A stretch of DNA of 64,000 nt. Origin: Prorocentrum cordatum (lineage: Eukaryota > Sar > Dinophyceae > Prorocentrales > Prorocentraceae). Every line of letters starts with the position of its first letter. Positions within the stretch are counted from its first letter, which is position 1. A program made the position numbers and the translations under genes. The DNA is taken from positions 55,001 through 119,000 of the forward strand of contig CAUYUJ010016148.1 in assembly GCA_963575745.1 (NCBI GenBank). Direction: 5' to 3'. The notes below the pieces were generated by a model. It did not search any database and was not told the origin of the DNA. It saw only the letters and a program-made list of their open reading frames with translations. This document shows, one piece after another, positions 1 to 10,726 of this stretch.

Positions 1-300
1 ACCCGCCGGGATCCCCGGGGGGGGGCAGTATGGAGTGACGACGGCGACGACGACGACAATTCAAACGAAAAGCGTCTCACGCACGCCGAATGGTCGGCAG
101 ACTTGCCGTTCCCCGTGGTAGCACGATGGCTGTAGTACCGGAGGCAGCGATCTCGGTCCTCCCCCCGAGAACGGCGCCGCGCCCACCGCCATCAGCGTGC
201 TCCGCTTCGCGGCAGAGGACGACCCGCAGGACTCCACCGCCAGAGCGTGTCCACATCCACCGCTTCGGGGTCGTACCCCCGGTTCTCCAGGAGTAGACTT

Positions 301-425
301 GGCATCGCTCGGACGTGTGCATTTTTCGTTCGGCGAGGACAATCGAGGAGCATCCTTGATCATTTGGCGAAAAAAACACGCACGAAACCGAAAAATGCAC
401 GGTAAATGGACGTCCGAGCGACGGC
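301..425 (+). mobile_element. Family J element
   Basis: Family J defined: about 125 bp, ends GGCATCGCTCGGACGTGTGC and GGACGTCCGAGCGATGGC inverted; middle GAGCATCCTTGATCATTTGG then GCGAAAAAAACACGCACGAA. Confidence 0.8.
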
Positions 426-449
426 AAGTAGACCTCCTCGCGTTAGGGT

Positions 450-600
450 AAAAAATCATGACGGGTGGGTGTCCGCGTTTTGGGGGCTTCGGGGGGCCTG
501 GGCCTCGGGACCGCCGAGTAAAGTAGCGACTCGAGGTGACAAAGCACACCCGGAATGGGGGTCCAGACCTTCCTGGGGGCTCACGCCATGAGAAAGTCCT
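450..600 (+). mobile_element. Family C relic
   Basis: Diverged: AAAATCATGACGGGTGGGTG, GGCTTCGGGGGGCCTGGGCC, CGGAATGGGGGTCCAGACC. Confidence 0.4.
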
Positions 601-601
601 G

Positions 602-775
602 AAGTCGGGGGTGGACAGAACCCCCAACAGTGACACGTCGATTAGTGAATTGCCCGTTTTCGGTTCTCGAGAGGGCGCCGTGGCCGTTATTTTCCAGGCT
701 TGCGCCCGCCAGGTTTGGGCCTCAGGTCGTTTTCACTAAACCACGTTTTACTGAAGGGGGGTCTGTCCATCCCTG
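602..775 (+). repeat. Family AA element
   Basis: GTCGGGGGTGGACAGAACCC to GGGGGGTCTGTCCATCCC. TGAAGTCGGGGGT stands just outside on both sides (598 and 778). About 85 percent like 10727-10893. Confidence 0.65.
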
Positions 776-883
776 ACATGAAGTCGGGGGTTTGGGTATG
801 GACATTCGGCCCCCCCGCACGGGCGGGCAGCCGACTCCATGGCCACTGCTCCCCGACTCGCCCGGGACGCGACCCTGCCGCAG

Positions 884-1137
884 CGGCGCAAGAGGACAAC
901 AGCGTGGACCTGGAGGAGCTGCTCGAGGCGGACGACGCTGGCGGCCTGGACGCGAGGACCACGGCGTCCCTGAGGCAGCAGATGGAGCTCCTCATCGAGC
1001 GGGCGGCTGAGGGCCGGGTGGAGCTGCGCGCCGCACCCGTGCTGCGCCTGGCCCGGCAGCTGGTGGCCCAGATCCCCGGCTTCGTCGTGGGCAGCATCGT
1101 CAGGGCCGGCTTCGCGGACGCCGCGGAGACGCGCGAG
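884..1137 (+). CDS. Putative exon, unassigned
   Basis: Open helical segment after CTGCCGCAG: EDNSVDLEELLEADDAGGLD, LRQQMELLIERAAEGRVEL, LARQLVAQIPGFVVGSIVRA. It ends GAG|GCTCGAGG, a GC donor like that of KNTC1-like exon d. Codon third positions are strongly GC. It may be a 5' exon of the same gene, but I saw no diagnostic motif. Confidence 0.5.
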
Positions 1138-1159
1138 GCTCGAGGAAGGAAACCCTTTC

Positions 1160-1262
1160 AGAGTCGTGCGTACCAGGAGGTCCGCGCGGAGTTCTCGGAC
1201 CTGCGCTTGTTCCCCCTGGCGGCGCCTCCGGTGCCGCCCGGCGCCGGTCCAAGAAGCCCGCG
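1160..1262 (+). mobile_element. Family F fragment
   Basis: Family F is a foldback element: arms TCCGCGCGGACCTCCGAAAG / inverse, TTTCTCGGATCTGCGCTGGA, centre GGCGGCGCCTCCGGCGCCGC. This copy keeps one arm and the centre, 20 bp after the exon at 884-1137. Confidence 0.55.
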
Positions 1263-1718
1263 CGGCCCTCTCGGACGGTGATGTCCACAGCCAAGACGCT
1301 CAGGGAGTCACCGCTTTGGGCTCAGGGGGGGCTCCGGGCTGTCCCTTAGATCCTGGGCGGGGAGCCTGTTCGTGGTCGAGGCTCCCGGTGGGCCAGAAGC
1401 GTTCCTTCGTTTTTGATGCAGCGGTCCTTCCCTGAGATCCGACGTTGCGAACAAAAATCCGACATCGCGAAAGATCACGACTAGAGCGCTAGATCCTACC
1501 TTTCACTTGCATCTCTTGAGCCAGATCGAGCTGTGATGGCCCCGGGGCCCAAGACCGCGGGCGAAGACGCCCAGTGTGGAAGAACTGCAGCGCCCAGCTC
1601 TCGGAGCCTTCAGACAGAGGCCTCCCAGAGGGGGTCCGAGCAGCTGGGGTCGGAGGCTCGCGCCGCATGGGTATGGTGGGCCTGTTGGCCACCACCGCCA
1701 CCAGAAGTTGAAGGGGGG

Positions 1719-1845
1719 AAAGAAAAAAAAAAAAGAGGAGGAGGAGGAGGAGGAGGAGGAGGAGGAGGAGGAGGAGGAGGAGGAGGAGGAGGAGGAGGAG
1801 GAGGGGGAGGAGGAGGGGGAGGGGGAGGAGGAGGAGGAGGACCCT
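1719..1845. repeat. (GAG)n microsatellite
   Basis: About 125 bp of GAG after an A tract. Confidence 0.95.
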
Positions 1846-1894
1846 CTCCCCCTCCAACTTATGGTGGTGATGGTGGTGGAAACCCAGACCCCCC

Positions 1895-2050
1895 CAGCGG
1901 TCTGGACCCTTTGCCCGGGACCGGTTTTTCATCCTGGGTCGTTTTTTGACGCCCCCGAGGCCCAGTGAGGGCCCCCGGAGGCCGAAAATAGGGAACAGCC
2001 TCCCGTCGTGATTTTTTCATTACTCGAGGGGGTCTGGGAAATTGGCCCCT
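1895..2050 (-). mobile_element. Family C element
   Basis: Family C defined (plus sense): CAGACCCCCTCGAGCAATGA, AAAAATCACGACGGGAGG, TTCGGCCTCCGGGGGCCCTC, CAAAAAACGATTCAGGATGA, GGGACCTCTGGGGGTCGACG, TAATGAAAAAATCATGACGT; about 185 bp. This copy is reversed. Confidence 0.7.
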
Positions 2051-2094
2051 CCTGGTCATGGCAGCACGATGGATGCACGCCGCCGCCCCAGACC

Positions 2095-2298
2095 CCCGAC
2101 GTCATGATTTTTTCATTACGTCGACCCCCAGAGGTCCCGACCCCTTCCCCAGGACCGGTTTGTCATCCTGAGTCGTTTTTTGACGCCCCCGAGGCCCGGT
2201 GAGGGCCCCCAGAGGCCGAAAATGGCGAAAAAGTTCCCGTCGTGATTTTTTCATTACTCGAGGGGGTCTGGGAAATAGGCCCCTCCTGGTCCTGGCAG
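2095..2298 (-). mobile_element. Family C element
   Basis: Reversed full copy. A 27-bp segment beginning GGCAGCACGATGG stands at 2058-2084 and at 2298-2324, so this copy is flanked by long direct repeats. Confidence 0.75.
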
Positions 2299-2300
2299 CA

Positions 2301-2440
2301 CGATGGCTGCACGCCGCCGCGGTGCTTCTCCCCCGCGCGGAGGCGCTGCGCGGCCTCGTGCCGCTGCTGCGCGGGGACGCCCTGCCGGCCACGTACGACG
2401 CCAAGAAGGGCGCCGCGCTGGTCACCGAGAGCCTGGCGCC
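2301..2440 (+). CDS. Putative exon, unassigned
   Basis: Reads AVLLPRAEALRGLVPLLRG, DALPATYDAKKGAALVTES, then degenerates into an AT-rich inverted repeat at 2484. Its first 27 bases (GGCAGCACGATGG-type) are duplicated at 2058-2084 on the other side of a family C element. Confidence 0.45.
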
Positions 2441-2483
2441 CGGGCACGGCGGAAGCGGGCACGGCTCTCGGCAACACCCCAAC

Positions 2484-2670
2484 ATACTTATACTATATGT
2501 GCGTCGCCCCCCCAGGGGCGACGCGCGCACCGAGAAATCTTATAGTATATGCGTCGTGGCGGGCGCTTTCTGGCCACACCGCTCGGGAAACGATATACTA
2601 CAAGATGGGTATACTATATGTTCAGGTCGGACGCGCGCCTCCAAGGAGGACATATAGTATTAGTATGTCC
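2484..2670 (+). mobile_element. AT-rich inverted-repeat element
   Basis: CATACTTATACTATATGTGC faces ACATATAGTATTAGTATG; inner GCGTCGCCCCC / GGGGCGACGC hairpin and two more TATAGTATA copies. Confidence 0.6.
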
Positions 2671-2719
2671 ATGTGCGTCCCAGGGGGCCTCCGGCGGCTT
2701 GCGTGAAGTCGGGCCTGTC

Positions 2720-2905
2720 CCTCCCCAGACCCCCTCGAGCAATGACAAAAAATCACGGCGGGAGGTGTTTCGCCATTTTCGGCCTCCGGGGGCCCTCACC
2801 GGGCCTCGGGCGCGTCAGAAAACGACTCAGGATGACAAACCGGTCCTGGGGAAGCGGTCGGGACCTCTGGGGGTCGACGTAATGAAAAAATCATTACGTC
2901 GGGGG
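2720..2905 (+). mobile_element. Family C element
   Basis: Full forward copy, ends TAATGAAAAAATCATTACGT, running straight into a family D element. Confidence 0.75.
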
Positions 2906-3058
2906 CCTGTCCCTCTACAGGAGGGACATTCCAAAATGGTCAAAAAGATGTCGGGGGATTATTTTTTGAGCATCTTTTGGCCATTTGGGGGGCATTTTTT
3001 GTGTATTTTTAATTTTCCGTCGACGGTCCCCCTGGTAGGGGGACCCGCCCGACTGAAG
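2897..3058 (+). mobile_element. Family D element
   Basis: Family D defined: 160-200 bp with inverted ends CTGAAGTCGGGCGTGTCCCC and matching GGGGACACGCCCGACTTAAG, followed inward by CTACAGGGGG / CCCCCTGTAG. The middle is AT-rich with CAAAAAAT-type motifs. This copy has diverged ends and abuts a family C element. Confidence 0.65.
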
Positions 3059-3154
3059 GTCTGCGAGGGGGGCGCCCCGCCGGCCAAGGGGGGCTGGGAG
3101 GGCTCGGGCGGGGGTCCACGCAAACGGGGGTCGGCCAGAGCGCTAGATTTTGCA

Positions 3155-3318
3155 GACCAGGATGGGCCTATTTCCCAGACCCCCTCGCGCTGCGAAACAA
3201 ATCGCAACGGGAGGTTCTTCACTGTTTTCGGCCTCTGGGGGCCCTTCCCGGGCCTCGGGACCGTCAAAAAACTACTCAGGATGGGGGGCCGGACCCGGGG
3301 GAAGGGTCCAGACCGCTG
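3155..3318 (+). mobile_element. Family C element
   Basis: Forward copy with CCCTCGCGCTGCGAAACAAA start; its right end merges with family M. Confidence 0.65.
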
Positions 3319-3475
3319 GGGGTCAGCCAGAGCGCCAGATCTTGCAGGATCCTGCAGGGCGAGGGGCGCACTGCCCCGGGTTTGGGTGCAGGATCTTTTG
3401 CAGGATCCTGCAGGGTTCTGCAAGGCCTGGCTGACCCGGGTCTGGACTGGCCCGGGTCAGAAGAGCCCCGAACGG
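3318..3475 (+). repeat. Family M repeat, diverged
   Basis: Built of TGCAGGATCC and TGACCCGGGTCTGG motifs; starts GTCAGCCAGAGCGCCAGATC. Confidence 0.65.
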
Positions 3476-3556
3476 CTTGGGCGTTGCGTAATGGGGGGTT
3501 CAGAAATGGGGGGGGTGGCGAGGGTGGTCCGACAAAACCCAAACGGTACAAAAAAG

Positions 3557-3742
3557 CATGATGTTCCAATCTGCTTTAGTCTTGATCACCAAAAACAATT
3601 TCGAGCACCAGGAAAGTACCGAAACTGGGGGTTTTCACATGTCGGGCCCTGCGAGGCGATACTCGTTCGACACTGTCTCGATACTTCGCTGGGTGCTCGA
3701 AATTATGCGTGGGATGTGGTCCTTCAGTGCGATGGGGACAAC
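3557..3742 (+). repeat. Dispersed repeat pair, copy 1
   Basis: ATGATGTTCCAATCTGCTTT to CAGTGCGATGGGGACAAC; about 75 percent like 15250-15442. Confidence 0.6.
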
Positions 3743-4035
3743 ATGTACCTGAACGAGCCCCCGGGCTCCGGAGGGGCCCGAAAGGGGCACGAAAAGGGAC
3801 CGTTTCTGACCCCCCGATTAAGACCCCCCCCATTATGCCACGCACATTGGGATCATGTTTTCAATCCCCCGGCGGCAACGGGCGTGGCCGGGGGGACGGG
3901 AGGCGGAGGGTCGGGGGCGGCCGCAGAGGGGAGAGTGCTGACTGGCGGGGGTCGGACATCATGGCGGGGACCACGAGATCTCCCCAGACTTCAGGGCGCC
4001 TCTTCTTATTCCTGTGCGTCCCTGGCCCCCCCCCC

Positions 4036-4195
4036 CGGAGGGGAAAAAACACACAGACACAATTAATCGTCGATTCCCCAGAAAATATGAGAAAATATTG
4101 GAAGTGGGGGGAAGACAAAAACCCAGAAAATATGGGAAAATATGGGGAATCCTTTTATTTGTGTGTATTTATTTGTGTGTCTCAGTTTCCCTTCA
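4036..4195 (+). mobile_element. Family A copy 1
   Basis: Family A defined: about 163 bp, left end TCAGGAGGGGAAAAAACACA, right end GTGTGTCCTGGGGCCCCTTC plus A, usually a 5-bp TSD. Inside are two direct copies of CAGAAAATATGGGAAAATAT separated by AAGTGGGGGGGAAGACAAAA, and an inverted GATTCCCC/GGGGAATC pair. In this copy the left end has a run of C and the TSD may be CCCTG. Confidence 0.8.
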
Positions 4196-4769
4196 CCCTG
4201 GGCCGCGCACGTGCCGCCGGCCATCAGTTGCGCCCCCCTCTCTGGGACGCCACCCTCCTGGGCGCCCCTGGGAGGGGAGGGCGCTGGTGACGTCACGACC
4301 GCCGCCAGCGCCGTGTGGGAATGTCAGGAGTGGCCAATGTCCAGACGGCAGTGGCGCGAATCGTGACGTGACCAGGAGGAGGGAGGGGGGAACGGGCGTT
4401 ATCGCGAATAATAATAATAATATTAATAATAATAATAAGAAGAAGAAGAAGGATGAACAAGAAGAGCCCAAGTGGAGCGAGAAAGACTACCGGCAGCCCC
4501 TGCCCATTTTGCGCAGGACTCGCCCTGAGATCCCGGCGCCGCAGTTTTTCACACCAGGAGTTGTTGCTCGCATTCGGGCCCCGAAACCATCACAGATCTA
4601 TCCGGTTCGAAACATGTGACAGGAAGATGGGTTTCTACAGGGCTCCAGTCGTGATGTTTCGCCATGCTGTATGTGTTTCGCAACGTCTGATCTCAGGATG
4701 CAGTCTGTGTCGCTGCGGACGCTGTACACCTGATTCAAGATCGGCCACGCGAAAAGGGGTGTAGGGGGT

Positions 4770-4860
4770 ATGGGTAGGGGGGAAGGCTTCCGAGAAGCAC
4801 CCTTGCTTCTTCGAAGGCGCGGGCCTCGTCTACAGTCTAAGAAGCCCTCCCTCCTCCCCA
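4770..4860 (+). repeat. Foldback GAAGC repeat, copy 1
   Basis: GGCTTCCGAGAAGCACCCTT then GTCTAAGAAGCCCTCC; related to 5215-5330. Confidence 0.5.
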
Positions 4861-4984
4861 TGCCTCCCTGCGCGCGCGGCCAGCAGCAGTCGCCTGCCGT
4901 GGAGCATCGTGCACGCTTTCCCCCACAGGCCCTGAGTGAGCTCGGTCCTCGTCTTGTGTCCGCAGCTCCGCGCCCCACCTCCTC

Positions 4985-5134
4985 TCCGGAGGGAACAAAA
5001 ACAGGCATCACTGATCGTCGATTCCTCGAGCAAAAATGGGAGAAGCATGGAGACTGGAGGGGGAGACGAGAGCACAGGGGGGGGAATTCCTGGCGTTATC
5101 GTGTCGGTGTGTGCGTGTGCTCCTGAGCCCCTTC
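4985..5134 (+). mobile_element. Family A copy, strongly diverged
   Basis: Keeps the GGAGGGAACAAAAACAGGCA start, ATCGTCGATTCC, and the TGTGTGCG ... GAGCCCCTTC end. Internal ATGGGA motifs are worn and no TSD was seen. Confidence 0.6.
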
Positions 5135-5214
5135 GCGCCTCCCCCCCTCCTTCCCCTCCGCCTTCGCTCCGGACGCGCCCATGTCTCAGCCACGCGCAGA
5201 GGGGGGTGGGGGGA

Positions 5215-5330
5215 GGGGGGAGGGCCTCTTAGAAGCACCCCTGCTCCTTAGAAGGCGCGGCCCTCATCTATAGATGCAAGGCCGGCGCCTTCTAGGAAGC
5301 AGCCTGCTTCTAAGAAGCCCTCCCCCTCCC
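5215..5330 (+). repeat. Foldback GAAGC repeat, copy 2
   Basis: GGGCCTCTTAGAAGCACCCC faces GCCTGCTTCTAAGAAGCCCT with a GGCGCGGCC / GGCCGGCGCC core. Confidence 0.6.
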
Positions 5331-5410
5331 CCCACCCCCCCGTGCACGCCGCCAAATGTCGGCACGCCCCATCGCTGCCTGGGGCCCTGCGCCGGGCGAG
5401 CTTCCCCTGT

Positions 5411-5572
5411 TCAGGAGAGGGAAAAAACACAGACACCATTCATCGTCGACTTCCAGGAAAACATGGGAAAATATGGGAAGTGGGGGGGAAGACAGAAACC
5501 CAGAAAACATGGGAAAATATCTGGAATATTTTTATTTGTGTGTATTTATTTGTGTGTCCTTGGGCCCCTTCC
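5411..5572 (+). mobile_element. Family A copy, TSD CCTGT
   Basis: CCTGT at 5406-5410 and 5573-5577. Confidence 0.8.
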
Positions 5573-5718
5573 CCTGTGCCCGACACGGCACCCGCCGACG
5601 TGCGCTCCAACCGGGGGCCGTCTGTCGCCCCAGAGCGGGAATTCGACAGGCCTCGGGGGCCGGCGTCGAGGCTTGAGGCCCCGTGGGCCGGGCAACGGGC
5701 CCCAGGTGCATTCTTTTT

Positions 5719-5914
5719 TTAAGTCAGGCTTGCCCCCCTACAGGGGGATGTTCGACGAACCCCCCAAAAAATGCCCCAAAAATAATCAAAAGAAACAATC
5801 CAAAAATGGTCTGGGGACGATCTTTGGAGTATTTTTGGCAATTCTGGGGCATTTGTTGAGTATGGTTTATTTTTCGTCGAAGATCCCCCTGTAGGGGGAC
5901 ACGCCCGATTTAAG
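5719..5914 (+). mobile_element. Family D element
   Basis: Ends TTAAGTCAGGCTTGCCCCCC and GGACACGCCCGATTTAAG, with an internal CGACGAA / TTCGTCG pair. No clean TSD. Confidence 0.75.
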
Positions 5915-6059
5915 CGTTCTTGCGAAGGTCCCAGGTCCGTGCTTGTGGAGGGGCCGCCTCCGTCTGTCGCCCCAGAGCTCTTTTTTGTTGTGAGGCCCCA
6001 GGACGCCGGGCGGCGGGCCCATAGGAGGCCGACACATTGAGGAGGCGCTTCGGAGGAGG

Positions 6060-6165
6060 ACATTCTCATGGCGAAGGGCCCAACCATATGCAGTTGTGAG
6101 TACCGCAATTGTGAATATCCTCTTCGGTGGCGCTCCCTGTGGGGCCACGAATCCACGAACCACGA
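6060..6165 (+). repeat. Single family T-like unit
   Basis: GGCGAAGGGCCCAACCATAT to GTGGGGCCACGAATCC; close relative at 23862-23955. Confidence 0.6.
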
Positions 6166-6721
6166 ACGAAGACGATAGGGTCTAATTGCAAGAGATTGGG
6201 CACGGGTGAGTCTGAGCGCGAGTGAGTCCGAGTGTGAATGACTTTGCGCGCGAGTGAGTATATTTGCGTGAATGCGAGCATGGGTACGCGTAGTGTAAGC
6301 GCATATGAATGCGAATGGTTCGGGTATGCCTGACTCTGAGTACTCGTGGCACGGAGCGTGGCCGCCGCATGGAACCTCCCCAGGAACCCCGACGGCAGCG
6401 CCCGCACTTCGCGACGCCCAGCGCGGAATCACCGCGACGCGCGCAGGTCGCCATGTCGCCATGGCGACGCGCGCAGGTCGTCCGCTGCGCGGAGCAAACA
6501 GAGCTTGCTGGCTGGCTGATAGAGGGCACGGTTGTGGCCGCTGGGCAGAGCGACGACGGGCGAGCGAAGCGCTGGGCAGAACGCAGCACGGAGTTCCCGC
6601 GACGCGCGTTGGTCGCCCCGAGAGGGTCCCAGCGACGCGCGCGGGTCGTCGGTGCGAGGCCAAGCAAATAGTTGGACAGTCGAGAGATGGCGCGGCTGGG
6701 GCGGGACGCTCGTCAGGTCAG

Positions 6722-6883
6722 GCCTCGCGGATAAACTCGGTGAAGCCGAGCCCCCTGGCGAGAGCCGTCGCCTCCCTCTTGCACCGCTTCGTGTGCACCG
6801 CAAACTACCCCAACTGCTTCCCGCAAGCCCTCCGGCGGCCCTCCAAGGAAGAATTCGATGCGCGGCGCCCGCATGAGCAGGAG
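6722..6883 (+). CDS. Putative exon, unassigned
   Basis: Reads RINSVKPSPLARAVASLLHR, FVCTANYPNCFPQALRRPS, EEFDARRPHEQE, ending GAG|GTCCTC (GT donor, phase 0). It looks like genuine protein, with varied residues and Cys/Tyr/Asn. I do not recognise the family. Confidence 0.5.
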
Positions 6884-7589
6884 GTCCTCGCGGCGCGTGG
6901 CGCGCGAGAGAGCAGCGCATACAGTGGGGGCGCGCATCAAGAAAACACCTGGTTTTCGTCAGGGCAACTTGGGTTTCATCGTTCCGCACGCTGCGCGGTG
7001 ACTTCCCGCGGCCGTCAAAGTGTTTGGTTCGTTCAGGATGCTCGGGTTTTTCCCTCAGGTGCATCTCGCGCGCGGGTTTCCGGGTCTGGGTTTCTTGTGA
7101 AGGTTTCTTGCGACCACGCGCGCACTGTAGAGCTCCAGCCACCAGTTATCGTCCTCCTTCTTGCCGTTCCCGACCTCGTGGCGGCCGCAATCCAGGATCA
7201 CGTTTGGGCGACGTCGGCCGAGGGAGCAGCGCGCCGGACGGCCGACGGCCCAGGGCGAGAGTCCACAGGACCGAGACATGGTCTGGCTGCGGACCGCTCG
7301 CGTCCAGTAGGTTCGGCTGTAGACTGCCCGGGGGCGCCGTTCCCTCGCCCAGTCGCTTTCTCGCATGGTGCGCCCCTGGCACGCCACCGTGGTGATAACC
7401 CTGCCGTGCGAGAGCGGCAAGCCCGTCCGGTTGACCTTGGATTTCTCTTTCGGCGTTCTCGACGTCTTCCCGATCCCGAGGGTCCACGGCGAGCCTTCAA
7501 ACACGAACGCATAGAACTAACCCCACCTTCGGAACGCCGCCATTGGAGCGGTGGAGCCCACGCAACGTGTCAGGGAATGCCGAAATAGG

Positions 7590-8318
7590 TGTGTTGGCCC
7601 TGGGACTTTCGGTGAAGCTCTCCATGGGGCCACGAAGCGCTGTACTGGATGTGGGAGACGCGTGCAAGCTGCGCCACTGGGACCTCCGGTGGAGCTCCCC
7701 ATGGGGCTACGAAGCGTTGTATTGGGCGGGGGAGACGCATGTGAACTGCGCCACTGGGGGCCACGAGACGCTATATTGGGTAGGGGAGACGCATGCGAAC
7801 TGCGCCACTGGGACCTTCGGTGGGGTTCCCTACATGGCCACGAAACGTTATACTGGCATGCGAACTGCGCCACCGGCACCTTCGGTGGAGCTCCCTATGG
7901 GGCCACGAAGCGCTGTACTGAATGGTGGAGAAGCATGCGAACTGCGCCACTGGGACCACCGGTGGGGCTCCCTATGGGGCCACGAAGCGCTGAACTGAAT
8001 AGGGGAGACGCATGCGAACTGCGCCAGTGGGATCATCGGTGGAGCTCCCCATGGGGCCACGAAGCGCTGTACTGAATAGGGGAGACGCATGCGAGCTGCG
8101 CCAGTGGGACCTTCGGTGGGGCTCCCCATCCATGGGGCCGCGAAGCGCTGTACGGGGCGGGGGGGAAGCATGCGAACTGCGCCACTGGGACCCTCGGTGG
8201 AGCTCCCCATCCATGGGGCCATGAAACGTTGTATTAGGCGGGGGAGACGCATTCGAACTGCGCCAGTGGGACCTTCGGTGAAGCTCCCTATGGGGCCACG
8301 AAGCGCTGTACTGGGTGT
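7590..8318 (+). repeat. Family T tandem array 1
   Basis: About ten units of 70-80 bp with CATGCGAACTGCGCCACTGG, GGTGGAGCTCCCTATGGGGC and CACGAAGCGCTGTACTG. Confidence 0.85.
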
Positions 8319-8349
8319 GACGATGAGGGAAATGATGGCGGCGATGACG

Positions 8350-8455
8350 ATGATGATGATGATGAGGAGGAGGAGGAGGAGGATGATGATGAGGAGGAGG
8401 ACGGGGAGGAGGAGGAGGAGGAGGAGGAGGACGACGACGATGACGATAATGAGGA
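8350..8455. repeat. GAT/GAG microsatellite
   Basis: Mixed GATGAT, GAGGAG and GACGAC blocks after the family T array. Confidence 0.9.
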
Positions 8456-8699
8456 CATGCAGAGGGCAGACGCACGGGATGGGAGGAGGGGGGAGGAGGA
8501 GGGGGAGAAGGAAGGAGGAGACGCGGGGCGCTGTCTCTTCTACACGAGGACCCAGCACCACAGGATTGTTGGGGGAAAACAAACTCGTCAGAGGCCCGGG
8601 GCCTCTTCTTCGGGCGTTGCAAATAGAGGGGGGCTCCAAGGTGGATTCTCAGAAGAGCCCTCTCAGAGGTTGGCAGTACGTCTCAGAAGAGCCCACGCA

Positions 8700-8890
8700 T
8701 TTGGTTCTCAGTCGTAGAGGGTACCCCAAAAGGAGGTTCGTACAGGCAGGGGTTCGTAAAGGTGGGGTTGGTAGAGCGGAGGTCTTAGGGGGGGGTCGTA
8801 GGGGGGTTCGTAGAGGGGGGGTCGTAGAGGGGGGGCTCGTAGAGGGGGGGGGTGTAGAGGGTGTGGTCGTTCGTAAAAGGGGGTCACAGA
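8700..8890. repeat. G-rich GGGGTTCGTAGAG repeats
   Basis: Degenerate 12-18-bp units GGGGGTTCGTAGAGGGG. Confidence 0.75.
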
Positions 8891-9159
8891 GAGGGGGATG
8901 GCCCAGTGGAGTGGTCACACTTCCTGCCGTTTTAGGCGGGTTTTTTGTTTGGCCCCACCGCTACCCCAGCCCTACCTGAACGGTTAAGCCGCACAGTAAG
9001 GATGAGCAGGTTTGCAAGGCTACCCTTGCATTCTTGCCCTTTCGGCCTATCCTTGGCGACCTTCGCTGGCTAACCCTGCTCGAAATACGCCACCATGGCC
9101 CTCCGAGGCCCTCACATTCTTGCCGCGCATCTTTCTTGTGTGACTTGGATGTAGATGGG

Positions 9160-9260
9160 TTTGAAGGATCGCGCGCCACATCGCCGATGTATCGGCGATG
9201 CGTCTACACGCCGACGTCGCCGATGCGTCGCCGACGTCTCCACGCCGACATCGCCGGTGC
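9160..9260 (+). repeat. TCGCCGAT palindromic tandem
   Basis: ACATCGCCGATGTATCGGCG then ACGCCGACGTCGCCGATGCG units. Flanking DNA at 9095 and 9325 shares CATGGCCCTCCGAGGCCC. Confidence 0.55.
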
Positions 9261-9371
9261 GTCCTTACTGTGCGACTTGACTGCGGGCCCCCGCCGACTT
9301 TCGGGCGTGCCGAGGCGCGCTTCGAGAACGCCAACATGGCCCTCCGAGGCCCATGACACTCCCGCCGAAGC

Positions 9372-9534
9372 TCAGGAGGGGAAAAAACACACAGACACAA
9401 TTAATCCTCCATTCCCCAGAAAATATGGGAAAATATGGGAAGTGGGGGGGAAGACAAAAACCCAGAAAATATGGGAAAATATGGGGAATCTTTTTATTTG
9501 TGTGTATTTATTTGTGTGTCCTGGGGCCCCTTCA
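9372..9534 (+). mobile_element. Family A copy, TSD GAAGC
   Basis: 163 bp, close to consensus. GAAGC at 9367-9371 and 9535-9539. Confidence 0.85.
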
Positions 9535-9756
9535 GAAGCCATGAAACAAAAAAGCTCGTAGCATGTCCGTAGAACGAGCGTTCCACGTTTTGCTCAAGGG
9601 CTCAACGAGAAGATCGGTTCTGGGGCAGCTCAGTTCTGTACAGGCGGCCCGGATGAGCAGGTCGACCCTGCCAGCTCAAGGGTGCCCACCCTTGCGCCCT
9701 GTACCTCGCGACGCGTGCCTCCTTACACTCCTGTGGCGACGCGGCCCTCGGGGCTC

Positions 9757-9918
9757 GGAAGGGTCTCGTGTCCTCTCGCGTGTCCTGTCCAAACCAGGGC
9801 CGACTGCAACGTCGATCCCCTCCTCGAAGCATGCCGCTCGGAAGGGTCTCGTGTCCTCTCGCGTGTCCTGTCCGATCCAGGGCCGACTGCAGCGTCGATC
9901 CCCTCCTCGAAGCATGCC
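9757..9918 (+). repeat. Two-copy tandem repeat
   Basis: CTCGGAAGGGTCTCGTGTCC to ATCCCCTCCTCGAAGCATGC, two units of about 72 bp. Confidence 0.8.
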
Positions 9919-10139
9919 GCCATGACGCAAGGGCTCCCACGAGGGCGCGAAGCTATTCGCGCTTCGCGCTTCGCGGGCCTCGTTCCTTCTCCCCCTCCTC
10001 CTCGTCCTCCTTTTCTCCCTTTGGGGGGGCGGCGCGAGGGCGCGAAGTTCTTCGCGCCCTCGCGCTTCGCGGAGCGCGAGGGCGCGAAGTTGGGAGCCCT
10101 CGTTGACGGCACGCCCCGCCCGCTGCCGGCCGTGCCGAG

Positions 10140-10228
10140 GCGCGCCTGACCACCTTCGAGAGCCTGCACTGCGCCCTGGCGCCGCCGGCGGGCGGCGAGC
10201 CGCGCCGGGCGGCGCCGCCGGAGCGCGG
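10140..10228 (+). CDS. Putative short exon next to a CCT microsatellite
   Basis: After CCGAG, reads ARLTTFESLHCALAPPAGG then EPRRAAPPERG before a (CCT)n run. Possibly an exon that grew a proline tract. The continuation beyond the microsatellite (REAGREEQALLAGRLPAP) is in another frame. Confidence 0.3.
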
Positions 10229-10231
10229 GCG

Positions 10232-10294
10232 GCGTCCTCCTCCTCCTCCTCCTCCTCCTCCTCCTCCTCCTCCTCCTCCTCCTCCTCCTCCTCG
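10232..10294. repeat. (CCT)n microsatellite
   Basis: 21 CCT units within or beside a possible exon. Confidence 0.95.
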
Positions 10295-10382
10295 CCCGGC
10301 CCCCCGCGCAGCGCGAGGCGGGCCGCGAAGAGCAGGCGCTGCTCGCTGGCCGACTGCCGGCGCCGAGGGGCGCGAGAATCGG

Positions 10383-10518
10383 GAGGGAAGGGAGGCACGC
10401 AGACACGATGAATCGTCGATGCCCCAGGAAGAAAATATGGGAGAATGTGGGTAGAGGGGGGGAAGACAAAAACATGGAAAATATGGGAACCCTGTTATTG
10501 GTGTGTCTGTGGGCCACT
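10383..10518 (+). mobile_element. Family A copy, diverged
   Basis: GCACGCAGACACGATGAATC start, GAAGACAAAAACATGG centre, GGTGTGTCTGTGGGCC end. Confidence 0.6.
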
Positions 10519-10726
10519 GGACCCTGTCTCCCCAGTGAGAGCTGTGCGTAGCCCGCCTAGCTTTGACCGGACGAGGTTTGCTCTCGCCCCGCAGACCAAA
10601 AAGTGTTTGTGGGCCCCTTCGGCCGAGGGGCGCGAAAAGGCACGTGCAGGCACGGCCCAGCGGTCCGGCGCTCCAGGTCAAGAGTTTGGAGCGGGTGGTT
10701 TTGCTGGCATCTCTTGCGGCCTCCAG

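Noticed and set aside
4450-4560. Coding-like EQEEPKWSEKDYRQPLP segment.
   Set aside because: It directly follows AAT/AAG microsatellite DNA and has no supportable splice sites; too short to keep.
6305-7588. A 427-residue open frame.
   Set aside because: Only 6722-6883 has exon-like residues; the rest is repeat-like with no consistent codon bias.
7590-8318. Possible CRISPR-like array.
   Set aside because: Units are contiguous without unique spacers, and the context is eukaryotic.
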